A stretch of DNA of 64,000 nt from NCBI GenBank assembly GCA_028023455.1, contig JAQFVV010000233.1, positions 1,527,296-1,591,295 on the forward strand, in the 5' to 3' direction. Within the stretch, counting starts at the first letter, position 1, and the number at the start of each line of letters is the position of its first letter. The DNA is from Epiperipatus broadwayi (lineage: Eukaryota > Onychophora > Udeonychophora > Euonychophora > Peripatidae). The position numbers and the translations under genes were made by a program. Positions 1-12,285 of this stretch are shown here, piece by piece. The notes below the pieces were generated by a model. It did not search any database. It was given only the letters and a program-made list of their open reading frames with translations, and was not told the DNA's origin.

Positions 1-345
1 TATTCTTTGACAGTCATCTTCCATCTTGAATATTTGTATACTTATATGAAGAAAATATTTAAAAAATAAATAACACATAGTTAAGAAAAAAAATACGAAA
101 TTATTTAAAGGATTTGCTTGTGCTTTTATATATATATAAAAGCTACATTAATATATGTACATATCTGAGTCACATCCATAAAAGTCAATGTTTAAAATTA
201 AAGAAAATTTTTATTTGAGATTTATATTTATAAACTTTTATAGATGCTTCTCAGAAATATACGTATAGTTTATATACATATGACGAAAAAACAGTGGGTT
301 AAGTGGTAGACCAGTGGAGCTCGATCTTGGGCTAAGATCGACTGC
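1..345. repeat. Diverged interspersed repeat, copy 1
   Basis: This segment aligns by eye, in the same orientation, with 60460-60842. Shared landmarks in order are a gacagtcatcttccat-like block, a tctgagtcacatcc-like block, a tatatacatatgac block and a ggctaagatcgactgct block. Spacing is similar although AT-rich stretches differ. Its right end overlaps the end of the gag relic on the minus strand, so the repeat is probably the 3' portion of that element. It is cut by the window edge. Confidence 0.55.
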
Positions 346-2045
346 TACAATATCAACAGTATGTTTACTTGTGTCAGGAAAATCAAAGATTTCAGCAACT
401 TCCTTAATTGTATATCTATCTGTAACAATTAAAGTTTGTTTTATGTGCTTAGAAACATTTCATCTAACTATTCTCACTATTTGATGCTCAGACAAAAAAA
501 GCTGTCAATGTTTTTAGTTTGACTGCCTGTCCTATAAAAATTATTCTTAGTATATTTTTATTGGAAGACATGATAACAAATGTTATCTTGACAGTTTTCA
601 TCCCAAAATCTACACAAAATAACATGTTTAAAAACCTCTTATGTTTGTGGTTTATCAAACTGCCACCAGTCTTTTGCTGTGGCATATAAATGATTGTTAG
701 ATATAGCTAACCTCTTTTCTCCATTAATGTACATAAATCAAATAACTCTTCTAAGCTTTGCAAGTATTCAGCTGGATTATCTAAATACTCCCTATTAAAT
801 AATTTATTTCTCATAAATTTGAGAGAACAATAGAATTTTCTATGATATTATCTTCATTACCTAAGCCTTGCATTCTTAAAATATTTTCAGGTAAAGTTTT
901 ATAGAGAGCATTTTCTGAACCAAGGTTTACTAATTCTTTTTCGACTTTGAATTTATTTGTTACACCCATTTCTATTTCTTTTTCTAGATTATGCTTATAA
1001 CTAGACAACTATTCTTACATTTTTTCATTCATGATTTGCAACTCTTCAATTCTTTTCTGAACATTTTGCAGTGTAGTCTCTATCTCTCTTTGTTCAAGTA
1101 AACTTTTGACAAAATCTTCTTGTTCTTGATTAAAATTATATAGCTCTTCTCAAATACTAAACTTTGTTCTAGCCCTTAAGTATGGCAAGTCTTTATCTTT
1201 ACTGGTTATCTACTTCAATTCTTTCTGCACTTTCTTAATATCACTATCTAGTCATGCATTAATTTTTCTAATTTCTTTTATTTCAGCCTTCAAATCATTT
1301 ACTGTACTAACCAATTTTTTAAATCTCTTTTAGTTCCATCTTATTCTGTACTTGCACATCCTGGCTTACTTTCTGAATTTTAATTTGAATACTTTCTTGG
1401 AATTGGATAAATTCCTTTTCTATCTCATTATCACTCTCATTTATGTTGCAAAAATGGTGCTACAATTTGATCTAAAAATTATCTATAAATTGATTAAATT
1501 GTGCCTCTATACACTGAATTTTAGTATTAACAACAATAATTTGCTCTGTTAATTTAGCACTATATTCTCCCACTTTACTTTCTAAATTATCAAACTTATT
1601 AGCAGATCTACACTTATACTGACATAAACAAACTAATCTTTTCTAATTTTCTAACAGAATTATCTTTAGTATTTTTGAATTTCCAAATAAATTAAGCCTG
1701 TAATTAAAACTTTTTTACAATTTCATTTTAAACACCTTCAATTTTATTTTGAAAATCTTTCTTAAGGTTTTCCCCAAAACTTTCCTGAGCTTTTTTAAGT
1801 TTATATGAGACACTTTTAATTTTATAAATTTGCTCTCTTGGGATTCTTGTTGTTCTTTTTGGGAGTCTTTTAACTGTCTCGGAGACTCTTTTAATTTTAA
1901 AAATTTGTTTTGTCGTGATTCTGTTAATTCTATAAATTTTTGCTCTTGAGGTTTTTGAGATTCTATTATTTCTCCTTTTAATTCGATTCTATCAATTTGC
2001 TTTCATGAGATCCAAATTGATCAAATAAGCTTTTAGCCATTTAAA
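240..2045 (-). pseudogene. Relic gag gene of an LTR-type element
   Basis: Read on the minus strand, the segment gives a gag-like polypeptide broken by many stops and frame changes. The first two thirds (about 2045-820) are Lys/Glu/Gln-rich with heptad-like spacing, predicting a long coiled coil; the longest open piece lies at 811-1008. A capsid-like part follows: a block with NPAEYL (about 740-770), AKDWWQF (about 655-692), an FWDEN..QDN block (near 600) and LSEHQIVRIV (about 465-500). The same order (coiled coil, W.E..Q.N, LSE.QIVRIV) occurs in the gag at 26979-28385, so the two are related. No protease or RT was found. The product would have been a structural particle protein; it is now dead. 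A protease reading of 488-685 was considered and dropped. Confidence 0.6.
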
Positions 2046-2607
2046 ATAGCTGCTCTTGAACTTTAGGAAAATGTTACAATTTGAGTTCCTCTCATATCAT
2101 TAGTTTTTTTCAGAATTGCTCATGATTACTAAAAATGTTAATAATAAAGATTATATAAATTTTTTAATGATATTACAATCACAATCTATTTAGACGAGCT
2201 GTCTTAGGTCCTTCAGTACTCATTACTAGAAATTCCCAAAATACATTTGGTTCATAACAATTTATTTCAAACAACTTTTTAAATATTTGCTAACATTATA
2301 ATTCTCACATTTATTGACTTATGAATCAAATGATACTCAAAGATTTCAAAAAACAAGTCAAATAAAAAAAAAATTTTCAGCAGAACAGTTATCATTAGAA
2401 AATCATATAAAATTTTTTAAAATCGAATATCACATTTAAAAAGTAATTTATTACAGAATACAAGTCCTTTACTATATTTTTGTCATTTAAATTAGACAAT
2501 TACAAAGATAATGCACATGAATTAATAAATAACAATTCCCACAAATCGTGGCCTTAGTTGTGATACCAATATTTATTTATAATTATGCCCCATCTCCTAC
2601 AAGTCAA

Positions 2608-2640
2608 GCCACTATATTGTGGTGCCAAAATTTATGACTG
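2608..2640 (-). other. Possible primer-binding site and LTR start of the gag relic
   Basis: On the minus strand TGGCACCAC (2627 downward) could be a tRNA primer-binding site beginning with the complement of CCA. It lies seven bases from a TG at 2635 that could begin a 5' LTR extending to the right. The gag relic starts about 590 bp downstream on the same strand, comparable with the 420-bp leader of the 23-30 kb element. The partner LTR would lie outside the window. Confidence 0.22.
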
Positions 2641-5600
2641 TAATCTTATGGATTGGTCTCCAGCCAAAAAGATATAAAAGATAGCACTATAAGAATGATG
2701 CCCTGATCATCCTATAACTGCTAAGATTACATTTTCATACAATTTATTATTAAAACTAAATGTAACCAACACATTAGCCCATAAACAATAAAATATAATT
2801 TAGATCTCAGGTTCAAATTGTATCAGTGAATCTTTAATGCATAATAAAATGGTATATATACTGTTCTGAATTATTATAACAAGAATCATAAACAAATAGA
2901 TCAAGTTATAATTTAATAATAAAATACTTTATTTAATAACTCTTTTCCAACAAGCTAGGATAACACTAATGATGGGATAAATAAGAAAAAGATTTTGTTC
3001 ATTGCCATATATTATAGCAAAGGTTTATTACAATTAAAATTAAAATGATGTAATCTAATTTCATCTTAAATATTGATGTTACTTTAACATCAAACAATCA
3101 AAATTTTAATAAAGTGAATTTCAAATATTATTGCACTCCTCTTAATTAAATATTGTCATATTTCTGCGATTTGAATTTTTTCATAATACTAATGATGACA
3201 TCAAAACTAATTCAAAAATTAAGAATAAAAACAACATTCTATTAATATTGTAAAATATAATATAATTGAAATAAAAAAATTATTACAATATTTTAAGAGT
3301 AGATCTATACTTTTAAAGAAAACATCTTATTATCTATGAATATAGAAAGCTATCACATGTATTTTATAGATCTAACTATCTTTCCATTATGACATAAGTA
3401 TGAAAAGTATCCAATATGGTGGACAAATAAAGTTGTTAAATATAAAATGACTTTAAATTTAAAGAAGAAATATAAATCCACAAGCCAATATAAAATGATT
3501 AAATAAATTTAAACATAGAATGTTATACCATGGTTTTGCACATCATATCAAAAGTAAACAAAGATATGGTTATCATTATGCACAACTTCAATATTTTCAT
3601 CTAAAACACCAAAAACTATAACAGGCAAAATGACAAAATATTCTAAAGTATATGTTTATCCATAAATGAAAACAAGAAATTAGTATCATATTAATAATTT
3701 TAATAAAGTCAATAATAATAAACACCACCATAAAAATGTGCCAAATCATTATCTTCATCTTCATGTCATCTATGACATACTATATTTCAAAAGAATAACT
3801 AAAATTTATATATGAAAATAGTTTTGATAAACCCACTACTTATCACATGACAATACTAAATGCATGATGTGAAAAATATATTACAGTCATAATAAAATAA
3901 CCAAGCATATGAATTATAAATTAGCAATTTAAAAAGAAGAAATACATAATCACTAATAATGTATTCATTTATCTATACAACTTTCTAAATGATCTAACTA
4001 AATTTATATATTGCCTTTAATTAGATTACAATACAAATATATTCTGAAAACTGCAATACTCATATAACATAAATTATAAATAAATTGGAAGCAAACAATA
4101 TTATATGCATAAATAAGACATACAAATAAATTTATATCTAAAATATTTTGTTTTGCCCTTTTACCATTTATAATAATTTTTAAGTCCTGAGACCATTGAT
4201 TCCAAAGCACACTCCACAATGTTATAGTTTAAATAATGATTCTATTAAGATTTAGAATATTTATTAAAAATATTCTTAATGCTTAATGTTCACAATTGGA
4301 AAATAATTGGTCAAAATCCAAGACACTATTTTAAGTAGTCACACCATTTAATGCCCTTCAAGGTGAAGATAGCACAGGATTAATTATGGCAACATGAAGT
4401 TTATAGAGAGCACAAAACTATTTTCATCAAAGAATATAAAGTTTAAAGCATCATGAAGTTTATAAAGAGCACATGATTTATTTTATATTTCATAGCCAGT
4501 GATGCAATATTTATTTAAAGCAATACAAAATTGATAGAGAGCACACTATTTATTACATATTTTATGGCTAGTAAAATACTTCAGTGAAGTGAAATATATA
4601 TATTTCAGCAAAATATTTTGTTTGATGATAAAATTCAAATTGCAAAGTTAATCTTTCCATGTGGTATTTAAAATAAAATACAATTCCTTGGAATGCAATA
4701 ACTTTCATTTTTAAGTTATGCAGATATTTAATTAAACATTACTTTTATAAAACTGGCATGACACTATCATTCCACAGGATATAGTAAAGCATAATATTAT
4801 TGAAATAATGTATTTCAAAAACAAAGTACACATTTTGTAAACTTTAGAAATTATCCAACAGCTTGTTTATTATATTTTTCAAAATACTCTTCATGCCAGT
4901 AAAAAAATTTCAATTTTTGGAATAAACCAAAATTTAGCATAATGAAAAATACTTGAAAATAATTACAACAATAAAGCATTATACGATTTATCCATAGCTG
5001 GTGAATAAAACTTAGCAAATTATTTATAAAGTTCAGCATAATTCTGGTTTCCAAAAACATCAATACACTTATTTTTATCTCAATGCAAACATTATCATAC
5101 AATAAATTGACAGTTAATTATAGTTTTGGGCAATATAATTTGTTACTTTTACAAGAATTATGAAGGTTGATAAGCAATATTACAGTTCAAAACTTCCTTT
5201 CTTTGAAAAAATTTGTTTAAACGTTCACAATTGTGTACATTTCCAGAAAATACTATACTGCAATGATTAGGCTAATGTAAAAAGGCTGATCAGATATTAC
5301 TATAACCTGCCATAGTTTTAAAATTAATGGAGTGTACATTTAATGATTTAATTACTTAAGAGATAAAAGTAAAAATAAGTTTCAACATGTGGTCAGCTGC
5401 TTTTATGTGATAAGTCACGTGATCCTAAACAAATTAATGGTTCACAGTTTTAGAGTATTAATTAACTGATATCTTTAATTAGCTACCAAGAAAGAAATTT
5501 AATATCAGATTTTTAAAACAGTTTGGAATTTTCCAGACAGAATAATAATTTTAATGTTACATTTTAAAATAAACTTTAATATTTAATAGCAAGTTAATAT

Positions 5601-6180
5601 ATAACAAAAGTAATACATTTATTTAAACATATTTTTTAGTTCTCAAAATTGAAAGTATATTTTAAATGTTAATTTACTTAAACAATAAACTTTAGTTATA
5701 ATAAATTTGTTTTAAACTTTAACTTCAGTCAAAACAAATATTACACATGTGTTCACATACTTATAAAATGTAATATGTTAATTAGAATTGTTTTAATAAA
5801 TTATACCTAACCATTTTCATTATTGAATGTAATAAAATATAATTTAAATTATTTTAAAGTTTGCTTTAATGCAACTTACTTATTAAATATTTTCTTAAAC
5901 TACATCTAGTGTATAATTGTATGTAAATCTAGAATAAATAAGACATTAATAAAAAAGTAAAATCTAATGTTTAAAATATTTAATGTTACAGAAATAGCTT
6001 ATTGTATGTATCCTTTAAAAATAATGAAGCTCCTTTTATTTAGGCTTATCTAAAAATATTTTATAATAACAGTTTAATAAATAATAATTTAATTTGGTAA
6101 ATAATTTAATAAGTTTAATATGAAAATTGAATTAGTGAAAAATAAAAATACTATATATATATATATTATAACAATCGAAA
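2640..6180. other. AT-rich stretch without a recognised gene
   Basis: No reading frame with recognisable protein similarity was seen; the open frames at 4004-4219 and 4851-5102 are low-complexity. The first kilobase or so could be the LTR of the gag relic, but no second copy exists here to test that. A degenerate tandem repeat lies at 4385-4560. A short TA run precedes 6170. Confidence 0.5.
4385..4560. repeat. Degenerate tandem repeat, three units
   Basis: Three units share a core like gaagtttatagagagcaca followed by a variable TTTATT-rich part. Cores begin near 4393, 4453 and 4523, so spacing is about 60 and 70 bp. Two units also share catagccagt or atggctagta downstream. The units are clearly diverged. 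Confidence 0.55.
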
Positions 6181-7276
6181 TGAAAGTGATCGAACTAACT
6201 GCAAAAACAATATCTGCAACTACCAGGGCGCCATCTAGGCATTTAAACCTAGAAAAATTTATAAAGTAGGTAGATACGCGCTGTTAAGATTCCACTTTAT
6301 TTAAATATTCCGATCGTTAGCCCAAGTCACTAGCTCAGTGGAGACGCAGAGATAAAAATCTATATCTTAATTTATATCTTAAATATCACTAAATAAAAGC
6401 CACTGCCAGAGATTAACACATAAAATATTTATTTATGCACATATAAAATAACATTTAAATTTTGAGGAATAAGTTTAACATTTTAGATTTTTATATTAAC
6501 TTTTAATTTTACATTTAACTAAGTTTCAATGAGTTTAATATTTTATTTAGATAGTCAAGTATGAATAGACTACATAGATCTGCATTTGAAAAGAAAATAT
6601 TCTTCCCTGATTTAACCTTAGGCAACAAATTTCGCAATCAAACTGGCGCCAATCCATCTGATACATTCATGTATTCAATGTAGCATGATATGACAACACA
6701 AAATACTATACTGTCAGGAATGTACATCTGATCAGTAAGTAGATTAGAGAAGACATTGTCTCTCCACCAACAGGAATGTGACATCTGTTGGCGAGTAGAA
6801 CAATAAACATAAAACTCCATAGGAATGGACTGCGGTCCTTTGCCGTCTTACAAATCCATCCATAGGCAAACAGAGGGTGTGTGGCATATATCTATAATCC
6901 TGCCCATAGCGGACCTCATACTACATCTACAATTACACAAATATATCCAATCCATTGAACCAATTCAACTACGAAATGAATAACCTAAGATTACCCTCTC
7001 TTAATATAACTTTACAAAACTATATAGCCAATAATGCCCGACTTAAATGTAACATTTAAATATGTTCGCACAGATTTGTTTAAAAATGTTGGGTATAGAT
7101 CGATTACATAGATTCCACGGTCAAAAACATTTCAAAATAAACATAAACGATCAAAATACAAAATTATTGATACCGACAATCGCAGAGGGAAATTTATAAG
7201 TAACCCAATAGTATTCACCATAAGATACTTGCGTTGTCACCAATAACTTAAAAAACAACCGAATAAATACATTTTA

Positions 7277-7292
7277 GATACCGTACGGTATC
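7277..7292. repeat. Perfect 16-bp palindrome
   Basis: gataccgtacggtatc reads identically on both strands and holds two CpGs. A dimeric protein could bind it. No second copy was noticed in the window. Confidence 0.6.
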
Positions 7293-7603
7293 ATTATTTA
7301 TCGAATGTCTATATTTTGATCAAATATAAAAACCAAAATATAATTAACCGCAAACGAATCCATGCAAGCATCTATAAACAACTTAAATTTCATGCATTTA
7401 AATAATATTTACAATAAGAAAAAAAAAATGGAAATGATGTTTATCAATCGGAAAACATATAAAATTAAACATTATTAGTTTGATCTAAAAACTTACAAAA
7501 GTCAGATAAGAGTCCATTTTAACATTTAAGTTGGCTTGTTTATCAATTTGTAAAACTTGACGAAAGTTCTTAATTGATTTTAATAATTGTTCATTTCATA
7601 TAG

Positions 7604-7695
7604 CTTATGGTAGAAGAGTCCAGGTTTCTGCTTTTAATTCCCGTGACGCCTCCATTGGAAGATAATGTTCTGGAGATGGCAATAGCTGGTTCAAG
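7604..7695 (+). CDS. Possible internal exon of an unrecognised gene
   Basis: A pyrimidine-leaning stretch ending in catatag precedes 7604, and the segment ends at 7695 with a caag/gtatc donor. Between them one frame is open for 30 codons and reads LMVEESRFLLLIPVTPPLED followed by NVLEMAIAGS. The composition is protein-like and unlike the Phe/Ile/Asn/Lys readouts of surrounding AT-rich DNA. The length of 92 bp leaves a phase of 2. I do not recognise the peptide and found no neighbouring exon. The GTATCA donor is weak. It lies in a CpG-richer island, which fits a host gene but does not prove one. Chance remains quite possible for so short a frame. Confidence 0.28.
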
Positions 7696-7959
7696 GTATC
7701 ACAGTCTTTTCATTTTTCTTTTTAAATAGAGAGTGTGGTATGTGCGTCCTACCACATCTCTCAAACACACAACGCTGGAACTGTCAGAAAAAACTGTATT
7801 TCCCTTTTTATATTATCCACACGGATTCAATCAACAAAATGTCACTAATCCATCACTTTCGTTAGGGTCCGAGCCAAGGCTTAGTGCTTCCATTGGTCAA
7901 GCTAATTTCTTTTTATTTTCTTATCTATCTTTCATCAGATCATTTTAATTATACAAGAG

Positions 7960-10900
7960 CCCAAGGGCCAGTTTGGTTTTCGATAATTCATAAACAATCA
8001 TTTCCATTTACAGATTACGAGAATTAATTAATACCTGTTTTTATTTTTAAATCTTGTACTTTTTTTTTTTATAAAAAAGTACGTTCAACTACTTATTTAT
8101 TTGTTGTTTTTTTTTAAAAAAAAATATTTTTAAAGTTTGGCATCTGTGCGAATGTATATACATTTAACAAACATTTTAATTTTAGCGTTTAGTTTTTTTT
8201 TACTTTTATTTGCGAACTTTTAAGTTTTTATTTTAAATTAATGTAACGACATATTTATATATCGTTACAATATATTAGATATATCAGCACAATTCACATA
8301 GTTCTTTATGCAAAACTTAAGGTTACAGTATGTGTATATATATATATAATATTTCTTCAAAAAATACTCTGTATTTTTCTGAATCAAAAATGCTTATTGA
8401 TATATGCATGGTTGTATTTTTCTTTCAAATCATTAGTTTATGTTTCTTTTTCTAATCATTTTTGATGGGAATATGTATTTCCACAATCACATAGTATTTA
8501 AAAAACGAAGTTTTATTTTTCAGCTTTCAAATGAATGTTTCATAAAGATTAAGGATTTTCACATTGTGTTTTGTCTTTGGACAACTGTTTTGATATTATA
8601 TTAATATTTTCTTTAGTTTGTCTGCCATAATGTGTATCTATCATTGGGTATATTTTATTTCTTTTTGACATTTATTTTTTTTTTTAATGATAGTTGATGA
8701 TTAAGCATTATGATGGAGATAATATTCACTCACTACACTGAATTTATAAAATATATTTTGAATAATTGATTTTAATGTTTTTTTGGGAAACTGATCTTCT
8801 AAAATGAGTAATTGCCAGTTATTTTTATCATATTACAAAATGAGTTACTAGAAAAATTTGTAAATTTGGACAATAATTTTTGCACATGTGTGTGATTTTG
8901 TTTAAAAAATTTTGCTTTTATATTTGAAAAGAAAAACAACAACATTGTTTTATCAATGATTTCCATAGGTTTAAAAAACAGATTTTTGTAGAGAATTGAA
9001 GTACATGCTGAGAAACATACATTAATACAATTTTCAATTTGGAATACTTTCCTATAGAGATTGAAAAATAGATTATTCATCAGAAAATTAAAAAAAAAAC
9101 ATGGGTTGTCCTGTTATCTAATTCATTGGCTAATATATTAGGTAAGAGACTATATGTTTTGTAGACAATATGAACTTTTAGATCAATAACAGATACTAAA
9201 TTTAATATAATATACAAAATGAACATTATAAAACTGGGTTTTCAATATTTAACATGCAAGTGCTACAATGCAGTTTAATCACATAAATATTATAATCAGT
9301 ATTTCAAAAAACTGCTACAAATAATATTTATTTTATATAAATATAGTTTTAAATTTAATTTTTTATTATAGTCATTATTTACAATAAGTATTAACTCTAT
9401 TGCACTATTCTAACACTCTCCCAGTTTTCCTTGTTTTCACTTGTTGTATGCTTTCAACTTTAATGTTAGTATTAAACCATCATTATATATCAAAATACAA
9501 TAAAATTGACTTCATTTTTGATAGATATTTTTGTTTAAAAATTAAATAAATTCTATAAAATCATATTTAAATTTTTCATTTATTTTAAAAATTAGATTTT
9601 ATTTCAAGCAAGGCACCATTTTATCATGCAAAATGAATGAAATCTTCTTTCTTTGACATTTGCATTCAAAATGTCAATGAATAATTATTAATATCTTGTA
9701 AATCTATCAACTTATTAATTAAAAGTTTAAAACTTTTTAGTAATTTTTATAACATTGCTATATATTCTAACTGTCTGTGAGTGATGACATATTAGTAAAC
9801 AGATTGCAATTGATAACACTTAATTTTCTATGATAATGTTTTTTTAGAAAACAAGTATAAACTTTTATATTTAAAAATAAAGCATTTATGTAGAAAGTAA
9901 ATATGTAATAATATTCATTCTTGATTTGTAATAATTATCACACAATTATTGTGCAAAAATAATCATAAATTTTAATAATTTGAAATATTTTTGTGAAGTA
10001 GTATTGCAATTTTTGAGATCATCAAGAAAACAATGAAAACACATCACTGAAGGGTTTATCAGACTTTGAATTTATAACATATTCAAATATTCTGTCATCT
10101 TTATAATTTTTTTTGAAATTGAAATACTAGAACTTTTAATACTAAAAAAAAGTTAGAAAATCTCTCAATAGAAGGCTGTATATGCAAATTAATTTTCCTG
10201 ATTTCTTATATGAAAGAGACTTATTTGGATAAGATGAATGGTCAAAATGTTTATATAGAAATGCTAAAACATATAGGCATAACATTGCCAAAACCAAAAA
10301 ATAAAATTATTTTTGTTTAACTGAATTCAATTGATTTCTTTCTTATAATCAAAAAATAAATTTTCTTTTTATTATTGTTACTATTAGTTACAATGAATTT
10401 TATAATATTCATTTTAAAAATAAAAAAAGTCATTTGACAATGACAATTTTTTTTACATTATTTAGTCTACAAGTGGTATGAAATATTGCACTTCTAAAGA
10501 GAGGACATAAAACTTAAATTATGTGATGTAAATTGAAAGAAATTTGATTTTTGCAAAATAGATATATATATTTAGGAAGGTACTGAGAGGAACATTTGTT
10601 AAAATAAAAAAGTAATATGAAATTAGGACATTGGTTATTGATATCATATACCACTTGTAGCCATTGCTGGTTAATATAGAAGAGCCATTCTTTATGCACT
10701 ATCTAACTGCATGATTTACATTATATGCTATCCAAAGTAAAATGTAACAAAATGTAAATAAATCAACAAAAACCCCTGTTAAAATTTGCAAATTTTAATA
10801 TTCTATGGCCATTTTTCTTCTTTGAGCCAAGTTCAAACAGACTACATATATTAATAAAATATATTCAATTTATTTTGAAAGCATATATATTTTAATGTTT

Positions 10901-10985
10901 CTTTATTATCTTTGTGAATTTAATGTATTTTGCTAAGTAAAATTTTTTCTAAAAGTAAGAATTTACAGGATTTTAGAATATTTAT
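7960..10985. other. AT-rich stretch without a recognised gene
   Basis: Poly-T and poly-A runs with hairpin potential lie at 8058-8140 (gtactttttt pairing with aaaaaagtac), and a TA run sits near 8335. The open frames at 8799-9080 and 10514-10699 are Phe/Asn/Lys-rich and match nothing I know. No transposon motif was seen. Confidence 0.5.
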
Positions 10986-11139
10986 TAAATATTAGCATAA
11001 TTAGATCTAATATGTTGGACTATTTCCATCATCTATGAGTGAATGTTGAATGTTCAGAAAATTTTAAACTTTATTTAACTTTTCAAATACAAACAACTTG
11101 TTAATAACCACACACAATTAGACAACACAGGTTAGTATT

Positions 11140-11206
11140 TACACAACATTTTGAGTAGTATTATTCTCCACTCTTCTTCAGGTGTTGCTGACCTGATATG
11201 CACAGT
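11140..11206 (-). ncRNA. Hammerhead-ribozyme-like motif, decayed core
   Basis: Minus strand: an AGGT/ACCT mini-hairpin precedes CTGAAGA (11181-11175), which fits the CUGANGA core. GAGTGG then pairs with CTACTC as stem II around a 9-nt loop. The second core block is AAAA instead of GAAA. PLE terminal repeats are known to carry hammerheads. The G-to-A change at the second core should abolish cleavage. Helix III pairing is only partial by eye. Confidence 0.45.
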
Positions 11207-11210
11207 AACA

Positions 11211-11297
11211 GTATTCACATAGGAATTGAACTAGCACCTTTAAATTCTTGAAATATCCAATTTAAGGCAAATGCTCTAACCAACTGAGCTATTCTGT
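11211..11297 (-). tRNA. tRNA-like module in PLE tail (not a functional tRNA)
   Basis: Minus strand: an A-box-like TAGCTCAGTTGGTTAGAGC and a B-box-like AGTTCAATTCC lie at tRNA-like spacing. Between them CCTTAAATT pairs with AATTTAAAGG, giving an over-long anticodon arm with a roughly 12-nt loop. The ends do not make a convincing acceptor stem. The same module sits at the same place in the right arm, so it belongs to the element. It could act as an internal RNA polymerase III promoter. Confidence 0.5.
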
Positions 11298-11475
11298 CAA
11301 ATACAACAGATAGTAGAAATGTGATATATTTATATATGAGAGTTGGTTCAAATTCTCCCAAGTTCTTCAATCAATTTTTTTCTTCTATGCCCTTCAATTT
11401 TTTTCTATAATATTAATTTTTTTGGAGAGCAAGATTAATTAGAGGCTTCCATACATTGTGTATAACCACACTGGA

Positions 11476-12206
11476 TTAACTTATAGGATTTTTTACCATT
11501 GTCACATGAGCAGATTCCTTAAAATTTCTTCTATGCACTTTCCCTCTATCCAATATTTTTGTATTTTCCCAATTAAACATATAGTCATTGGTACATACAT
11601 GGTCTGCTATGATAGATCCATCTGTTTTTTCTCTTTTAACCACTAGCTTGTGTTTTTTCAATCACTATTCAACAGGGCAATAAGTTTCACCAATATATTT
11701 TCTTCCACATTCACATAGTATTTCATAGATGCAGTTTTTGTCCTTCAGCATTTCCAGTTTAGCCTTACTAGAAGTAAAATCTCTCAAAGAGTTGCATCAC
11801 TTTGGAAAGCTGTTCTAATGTTATTTTGACTGCAGCTTTTCTTTAATTTGTCTACCATTCCTGGTATGTATGGATACACTACAGTACCAATAATTGTTTT
11901 ACTTCTTTGTTTCTCTTTGTGTTGTCTATAAAGGTTTTCTTGTTGACCACTAATGGATAACCAATTCCTCATAAGTGTTTGTTCTATGTGAATCTTTTCC
12001 TTTTCCAAATCACTGGTTTCTAAACAAACCATCTTTGCTCTGTTCCATAGTGATAGTACAATTCCATGTTTAGTATTTCTGGTATGATTGGATGTTACAC
12101 CAAGGACTTGCCAGTGTGTGTTGATTTTCTGCACTCTATTGTTGTTCATTTGCCCTGAAGAAATCTCAACCCAAGAATGTCCAGGAATGCCAATTTTTGT
12201 TTTCAT
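11476..12206 (-). pseudogene. PLE GIY-YIG endonuclease remnant
   Basis: The minus-strand open frame 12206-11784 ends with a block containing YPYIPGMVDKLKK and NIRTAFQSDATL, the connector that precedes the endonuclease in PLE proteins. The frame goes on to a GIY-YIG signature, CIYEILCECGRKYIGET, near 11735-11690. Two stops follow it, then LKKHK and a long open tail to 11476. In PLEs this domain nicks target DNA to prime reverse transcription. The stops and loss of the RT make the copy inactive. The same connector and signature are found in the right arm. Confidence 0.7.
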
Positions 12207-12285
12207 TCTGATTCCATTGTGAATTTAATTAAAGAAGATATGTTGTTAATATGCATCCAGAATGACAAAGAGACACAAAAAAAAA

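Larger units (their letters stand above)
6180..7950. promoter_or_regulatory. CpG-richer island, candidate gene 5' region
   Basis: CpG dinucleotides and overall GC are visibly higher here than in the flanks, for example at 6200-6360, 6620-6920 and 7080-7340. It contains a CTCF-like core in reverse orientation (gcgccatctag at 6229-6239), a 16-bp perfect palindrome at 7277-7292, a small candidate exon at 7604-7695 and a CCATTGG motif near 7891. Together these suggest unmethylated regulatory DNA. A CpG-rich transposon remnant is the alternative. No TATA-initiator pair was identified. Confidence 0.35.
10990..12206 (-). mobile_element. Penelope-like element 3' part, left arm of head-to-head pair
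   Basis: On the minus strand the order is endonuclease remains (12206-11476), a tRNA-like module (11297-11211), a hammerhead-like motif (11206-11140) and a 3' tail ending near 10990. The whole arm is repeated in inverted orientation at about 12270-13245, including the outermost block around 11000-11046. The RT region is absent, so the copy is 5'-truncated. Head-to-head or partial copies are a known habit of PLE integration. Confidence 0.65.

Noticed and set aside
324-350. Resemblance of ggctaagatcgactgct to the 5' part of U2 snRNA
   Set aside because: Only about 10 contiguous bases agree, the branch-site region and Sm site are absent, and the second copy at 60820-60842 diverges from U2 further.
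488-685. Reading of this minus-strand frame as a retroviral-type aspartic protease end
   Set aside because: Gag blocks on both sides, and the match of the flanking LSEHQIVRIV block to the other gag, show this is capsid-region sequence in an alternative frame. No DTG/DSG active site is present.
11211-11297. Functional tRNA gene
   Set aside because: The middle arm is far too long, no acceptor stem pairs, and the same sequence lies at the same place in the inverted PLE arm.
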